From positions 1-60,857 of the forward strand of contig CANRKX010000002.1 of assembly GCA_947631325.1 (NCBI GenBank): a stretch of 60,857 nt of DNA, read 5' to 3'. A program made the translations under genes and the position numbers. Source of the DNA: an uncultured Clostridia bacterium (lineage in GTDB: Bacteria; Bacillota; Clostridia; Christensenellales; Borkfalkiaceae). Of this stretch, positions 56,648 to 60,857 are shown piece by piece; positions within the stretch are counted from its first letter, which is position 1; each line of letters begins with the position of its first letter. The notes below the pieces were generated by a model, which searched no databases, was not told the origin of the DNA, and saw only the letters and a list, made by a program, of their open reading frames with translations.

Positions 56648-57130
56648 ATGAAAACTTTCAAATATAAGCTTAAACGTTGGGCTTATGCCCTCATATATGC
56701 GGGATTGGTTTTAAGCGGCGTCGCGTTCGGGCTGAACGTCTACTCGGTATGCACCGAAAAGGTCATGGAGACAGCCAATCCCACCTTCGGAATAATAAGA
56801 TATATCCTGCTCTTCGCCGTTTCAATCGCGCTGTTTATTATTTTGATTAGTATTCTGACGGGCGTATACTATGCAATCGACGATAAGTATTTCAGGACGA
56901 GTTTCGGGATAATCAAGAGCAAGTTCGAACTTAAAGAGATTAAATCGATCATTCTCGACAGACAGACCGATAAACTCACCGTGCAGTTCAAGAACGAAAA
57001 CTTTATACACGTCGTGATAAACAACGATTGGTATGACGAGTTTATCGACGCCCTCTTGAAGGCAAATCCCGAGATTGAATATTCCATAAACTCAAAGGAA
57101 AATTCGCCCGACGACAAGCCCCAAGGGTGA
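56648..57130 (+). CDS. Hypothetical two-TM protein with PH-like C-terminal domain
   Basis: Two TMs, then DDKYFRTSFGIIKSKFELKEIKSIILDRQTDKLTVQFKNENFIHVVINNDWYDEFIDALLK. Confidence 0.65.
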   Translation: MKTFKYKLKRWAYALIYAGLVLSGVAFGLNVYSVCTEKVMETANPTFGIIRYILLFAVSIALFIILISILTGVYYAIDDKYFRTSFGIIKSKFELKEIKSIILDRQTDKLTVQFKNENFIHVVINNDWYDEFIDALLKANPEIEYSINSKENSPDDKPQG

Positions 57131-57151
57131 AAAAGTAACTTAAATTTTTTT

Positions 57152-57178
57152 GCGCCGCCGACAATCAGTCGGCGGCGC
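57152..57178. terminator. Bidirectional terminator between converging genes
   Basis: gcgccgccgac-aatca-gtcggcggcgc, 11-bp arms. Confidence 0.75.
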
Positions 57179-57204
57179 TTATCTATCCGTCGAAAGGCTT
57201 AAAA

Positions 57205-57930
57205 TCAGTCAACCTTTGCCTTTTTGTGCTTTCTTACAGAAGTTCTGTGCTCCTCGCCCGCAAACAGGCGCACAATGTTCTTTCTGTGCGCCGCCCACGT
57301 CAGGACGTTGATTGCAAAGAGTATCATAAATATGGCAATCACCCAACCGTTTGAAAGCTCGCCGCCGTATCTCACGAAGAAGAGCGCGCCCTGAAAGATT
57401 GAAAGCCCCGAAACGCCGATTAATGACCCCATGCTTCCCATTTCGGTGAAGATTATGTATATGAGTACGCCGACGAGCAGTACGAAAGCAATAAAGAAAT
57501 ACCACCACTTTTCGCAGGGCAGGGCGAACGCGAAAAGCCCCATCGTCGAGGCTATCCCCTTGCCCCCCTTAAACTTCATCGTCACGGGAAAAATGTGACC
57601 TATGACCACCATTATCCCGAAGAAGTAGCGCGCGAAGTCGGAGACGAGCACGTCGGTGCCCGCAAAATAATAATCTTTAAATAACAGCCAACCGACGACG
57701 GCGGGCATGCCGCCTTTAAATACGTCGCAGAAGAAGTTTATCGCGCCTATTTTAAGCCCGAAGGTGCGGGTCATATTCATAGTGCCGGGGTTGCCGCTGC
57801 CCTCGCCGCGGATATCCTTCTTTTTTATGTGAGAAATCAACACGGCAAAGTTGAAACAACCTATAAAATAGCACACTATTGCGGCAATCAGGAAGTAATA
57901 CCAGCTTTCTAAAATGTAAAATTCTTTCAT
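57205..57930 (-). CDS. plsY: Glycerol-3-phosphate acyltransferase PlsY
   Basis: GEGSGNPGTMNMTRTFG, FKGGKGIASTMG. Confidence 0.94.
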   Translation of the reverse strand: MKEFYILESWYYFLIAAIVCYFIGCFNFAVLISHIKKKDIRGEGSGNPGTMNMTRTFGLKIGAINFFCDVFKGGMPAVVGWLLFKDYYFAGTDVLVSDFARYFFGIMVVIGHIFPVTMKFKGGKGIASTMGLFAFALPCEKWWYFFIAFVLLVGVLIYIIFTEMGSMGSLIGVSGLSIFQGALFFVRYGGELSNGWVIAIFMILFAINVLTWAAHRKNIVRLFAGEEHRTSVRKHKKAKVD

Positions 57931-59240
57931 TTGTCCTCGTTTTTCTCCCTGATCAATATCTTTATGGGCGTGCCCGAAAAATCGAAATTCTTCCTCAAAG
58001 TGTTTTCGAGAAAGCGTTCATACGAAAAATGAAGTAAATCGCAGGAATTGACGAAGAGCACGAAGGTCGGCGGCGCGACGGCAACTTGCGAGGAATAATA
58101 CACCCTCAACCTCCTGCCGTTGTATGAGGGCGGCTCGTTGGCGCGGACTGCGTCGGATATGACGTCGTTTAAGACGCCCGTCGCCACGCGATAGCGCGAA
58201 TGTTCGTACACCTCGTCCACCAAACTCATTATCTTTTCGGCGCGCTGACCCGTCTTTGCCGAGATATACACCGACTTGAAGTAATCCATAAATTTCAAGT
58301 CCTCGGCGAGTTTTCTCTCAAACTCGTTTATGGTATTTGAGTCCTTTTCAATCAAATCCCATTTATTCATGACGATGACCGACGGCTTGCCCTGTTCGTG
58401 CACGTATCCTATTATTTTGGAGTCCTGCTCGGTCAATCCCTCGGCGCAATCCACGACGAGAAGGCATACGTCTGCGCGGCGCACAGCGTCGAAGGCGCGG
58501 AGAACGGAATAATATTCCACGTCGTCCTCCACCTTGCTCTTCTTCCTTATTCCCGCGGTGTCGATTATGGTATAATTTTTGCCGTTATATGAAAATTTTG
58601 TATCGATAGCGTCGCGCGTGGTGCCCGCTATATCGGTGACAATTGAACGTTCGAAGCCCAAAAGTCTGTTTACAAGGCTGCTCTTGCCCGCGTTGGGTTT
58701 GCCGACGACGGCGATTTTAAGGCTGTCGTCCTCCTCGTTCTGACCCTTTTCGAACCAGCTGACCGCCTCATCCAGCACGTCGCCTATGCCCGTACCGTGT
58801 TCGGAAGATACGGGGTACGGTTCCCCCAGCCCCAAGGCATAGAACTCGAACACCTTATCCTCGGAGTACTCGTCCACCTTGTTCACGACGAGAATGACGG
58901 GCTTTTTACTGCGGCGGAGCATATCCGCCACGTCATAGTCCGAAGTGGTTATCCCCTCCTTCCCGTCCACGAAAAACAAAATGACCTGCGCGGTGTCTAT
59001 CGCCGCTTCCGCCTGTTTTTTTATCTCCCGCCACATGGTGTCGTCCGACTGCAACTCGATGCCGCCCGTATCGACGACGGTAAAGGCGCGCCCCCGCCAC
59101 TCGCAGTCTGCATATAGCCTGTCGCGGGTTATGCCGGGTCTATCTTCGGTTATTGAAATTTTTCTGCCTGCGACCCTGTTGAAAAAGGTGCTTTTGCCCA
59201 CGTTGGGTCGCCCGACAATTGCCAAAAGGGGATTTGCCAT
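57927..59240 (-). CDS. der: Ribosome biogenesis GTPase Der
   Basis: Two G domains: AIVGRPNVGKSTFFNR and AVVGKPNAGKSSLVNR; start MANPLL at 59240. Confidence 0.97.
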   Translation of the reverse strand: MANPLLAIVGRPNVGKSTFFNRVAGRKISITEDRPGITRDRLYADCEWRGRAFTVVDTGGIELQSDDTMWREIKKQAEAAIDTAQVILFFVDGKEGITTSDYDVADMLRRSKKPVILVVNKVDEYSEDKVFEFYALGLGEPYPVSSEHGTGIGDVLDEAVSWFEKGQNEEDDSLKIAVVGKPNAGKSSLVNRLLGFERSIVTDIAGTTRDAIDTKFSYNGKNYTIIDTAGIRKKSKVEDDVEYYSVLRAFDAVRRADVCLLVVDCAEGLTEQDSKIIGYVHEQGKPSVIVMNKWDLIEKDSNTINEFERKLAEDLKFMDYFKSVYISAKTGQRAEKIMSLVDEVYEHSRYRVATGVLNDVISDAVRANEPPSYNGRRLRVYYSSQVAVAPPTFVLFVNSCDLLHFSYERFLENTLRKNFDFSGTPIKILIREKNEDK

Positions 59241-59269
59241 ATCTTTATTATAAATTAATTGCTTCAAAT

Positions 59270-59310
59270 TGTAAAGCGGTTTGCGCAAGCCTTGCGCAAA
59301 CCGCTTTACA
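59270..59310. terminator. 20-bp perfect inverted repeat upstream of der
   Basis: tgtaaagcggtttgcgcaag-c-cttgcgcaaaccgctttaca. Confidence 0.6.
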
Positions 59311-59320
59311 TTTAATTTTA

Positions 59321-59671
59321 TCAACCGAACATATTCATTACGTTTATGCCTATTATGCCGAGGAAGGCGATAATAGAGAACACGAGGAAGAGTATCCTCA
59401 TCGTCTTTGACTTGTTACGCGAATAGGTATAACCCGCAATAAATACGCTGATAAACAGCGCGATGTTGGCAACGAGGTTGAAAACGTTGACGACGTTATT
59501 GACCGTCGCGCCCGCGCCCGTTATGAGTTTGCAGACGATGAGGAGTTTTATAATCAACGTGACAAGGCTGACTATGCCCGAGATTATCATTCCCCAGAAT
59601 GCGGTCAGTTTGACTATGCCGTAATTCGACGTCGAACTGCTTGACGACTTGTTGCTGTTTTTCTTTGCCAT
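59321..59671 (-). CDS. Small membrane protein of unknown function
   Basis: Ser-rich N-terminus and three hydrophobic segments; terminator-like IR directly downstream. Confidence 0.6.
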   Translation of the reverse strand: MAKKNSNKSSSSSTSNYGIVKLTAFWGMIISGIVSLVTLIIKLLIVCKLITGAGATVNNVVNVFNLVANIALFISVFIAGYTYSRNKSKTMRILFLVFSIIAFLGIIGINVMNMFG

Positions 59672-59692
59672 ATTTATTTCTCCTTGATTTTT

Positions 59693-60607
59693 TTATATTT
59701 CATCGAGCTTGTTTAAAACGCCCGTAAAATATTCGGGTAAAGGCGCCTCGAACTCCATCCTCTCCCCCGTCGTCGGATGGGTGAGTTCAAGCTTCCACGC
59801 ATGCAGAAGTTGACCGTTCAGGTTGAATTTCTGCTTTTTTATGCCGTACACCTCGTCACCCACAACGGGGTGACCCATATGCCTTGCATGCACCCTTATC
59901 TGGTGCGTTCTGCCCGTGTGCAAATCAAATCTGCAAAGGGTATAGCCCTGTCTGTATCTCTTCAAAACGGTGTAATCGGTCACGGCGAGCTTGCCCTTTT
60001 CGGGGGGAACGACCGCCATCTTCACTCTGTCGCGGGGGTCGCGCCCGATATACGTCGTCACTCTGCCGCCGTCGTCCTTTAAAATGCCCTCTAAAAGGGC
60101 GATATAGCTCCTTTTACAGGACTTTTGCTCTATCTGTTTTGAAAGGCTGAGATGCGCCGCGTCGTTCTTGGCGACGACTAAAAGTCCCGACGTGTCCTTG
60201 TCTATTCTGTGCACAATCCCCGGGCGCAAAACGCCGTTTATCCCGCTCAATTTGTCGAGCTTATATAGAAGTGCGTTGACGAGCGTGCCGTCGATATTTC
60301 CGTTACCCGCATGCACCGTCATGCCCTGCGGCTTGTTGACGACGGCAATGTCCCCGTCCTCATACACAATTTCAATGGGGATATCCTCGGGCTTTGCCGA
60401 ATAGTTCTCGGCTTCGGGCAGGCGCACCTCGATTTTATCGCCCGAATTTATGGGCTGCGAGGGCTTCGCCGCCTTGCCGTTTATCAGCACGTATTCGCCG
60501 TCGAACAGCTTTTTCACGGCAGAGCGCGTCTTGTTTTCAAGCCTTTCCGCAAGCCAGATATCGGCGCGGGCGCACCTCTCTTCTGCCACAAAATTCTTAA
60601 TTTCCAT
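59693..60607 (-). CDS. RluA/RluD family pseudouridine synthase
   Basis: S4 domain, VVNKPQGMTVHAG, HRIDKDTSGLLVVAKN, GRTHQIRVHARHMGHPVVGDEVYG. Confidence 0.96.
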   Translation of the reverse strand: MEIKNFVAEERCARADIWLAERLENKTRSAVKKLFDGEYVLINGKAAKPSQPINSGDKIEVRLPEAENYSAKPEDIPIEIVYEDGDIAVVNKPQGMTVHAGNGNIDGTLVNALLYKLDKLSGINGVLRPGIVHRIDKDTSGLLVVAKNDAAHLSLSKQIEQKSCKRSYIALLEGILKDDGGRVTTYIGRDPRDRVKMAVVPPEKGKLAVTDYTVLKRYRQGYTLCRFDLHTGRTHQIRVHARHMGHPVVGDEVYGIKKQKFNLNGQLLHAWKLELTHPTTGERMEFEAPLPEYFTGVLNKLDEI

Positions 60608-60857
60608 CTTCGGGCGTCCGCCCCTCGTCGGCAAGGTCGTTTTGCTCCCTATCCCCGACTTTTTCTTCTCTTTTATCTATTGATTGCTCGCTTCCAGCCT
60701 CGTCGTCCGCGGCAATTCCGCCGTCCTGCTCCGACGTGCTTTCTTGCGCATTTTCATCGATAGCTTTATCGGAATTTATAGCTTTCTGCGCTTCTTCGCT
60801 TTCCCTCATCTTTTGGGCTTCCTTCGCCTTTTTGGTCAGCGGAATGAGCGAATATTC
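60597..60857 (-). CDS. C-terminal part of a protein running off the window; charged, low-complexity tail
   Basis: Frame stays open to the edge: EYSLIPLTKKAKEAQKMRESEEAQKAINSDK...; lspA would be plausible from synteny only. Confidence 0.5.
   Translation of the reverse strand, partial: EYSLIPLTKKAKEAQKMRESEEAQKAINSDKAIDENAQESTSEQDGGIAADDEAGSEQSIDKREEKVGDREQNDLADEGRTPEDGN

Noticed and set aside
1-60857. tRNA or rRNA genes
   Set aside because: No rRNA-like or cloverleaf sequence recognised in the intergenic gaps on either strand

Overview
The window is about 61 kb of bacterial chromosome, probably from an uncultured Clostridia/Firmicutes lineage. I infer this from the gene order ispG-polC-rimP-nusA-ylxR-ylxQ-infB-rbfA-nrnA-truB-ribF and the long-form purL. 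Most of it (about 16-61 kb) is housekeeping: an FprA/ABC/GT2 operon, EF-P/Dtd, the nusA-infB operon, a complete purine operon, mscL, an ABC importer, an aconitase-family hydratase, plsY, der and an RluA-family synthase. The left 16 kb is different. After the 3' end of a large serine recombinase (1-195, +) comes a compact, co-oriented (-) eight-gene accessory cluster (15845 to 294). It encodes two small membrane proteins; a 1206-aa GH3-like pseudo-glycosidase fused through TM helices to a degenerate AAA domain; two closely related membrane-anchored McrB/dynein-like AAA+ ATPases flanking a DUF2357-like coiled-coil protein; a membrane protein with an unusual Pro-Trp-Asp tandem repeat, a Cys4-like motif and MBG modules; and a 1376-aa protein with about 13 MBG-like repeats. 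I recognise the parts but not the assembly, so this is my main candidate for an undescribed system. Other observations: a PolC at the canonical polC locus that lacks the PHP and polymerase domains, a PurF paralogue that has lost its glutaminase active-site residues, and a leader with mutually exclusive terminator/antiterminator pairing upstream of a TM1266-like regulator and ABC importer operon. All calls come from reading the sequence; no database search was run.
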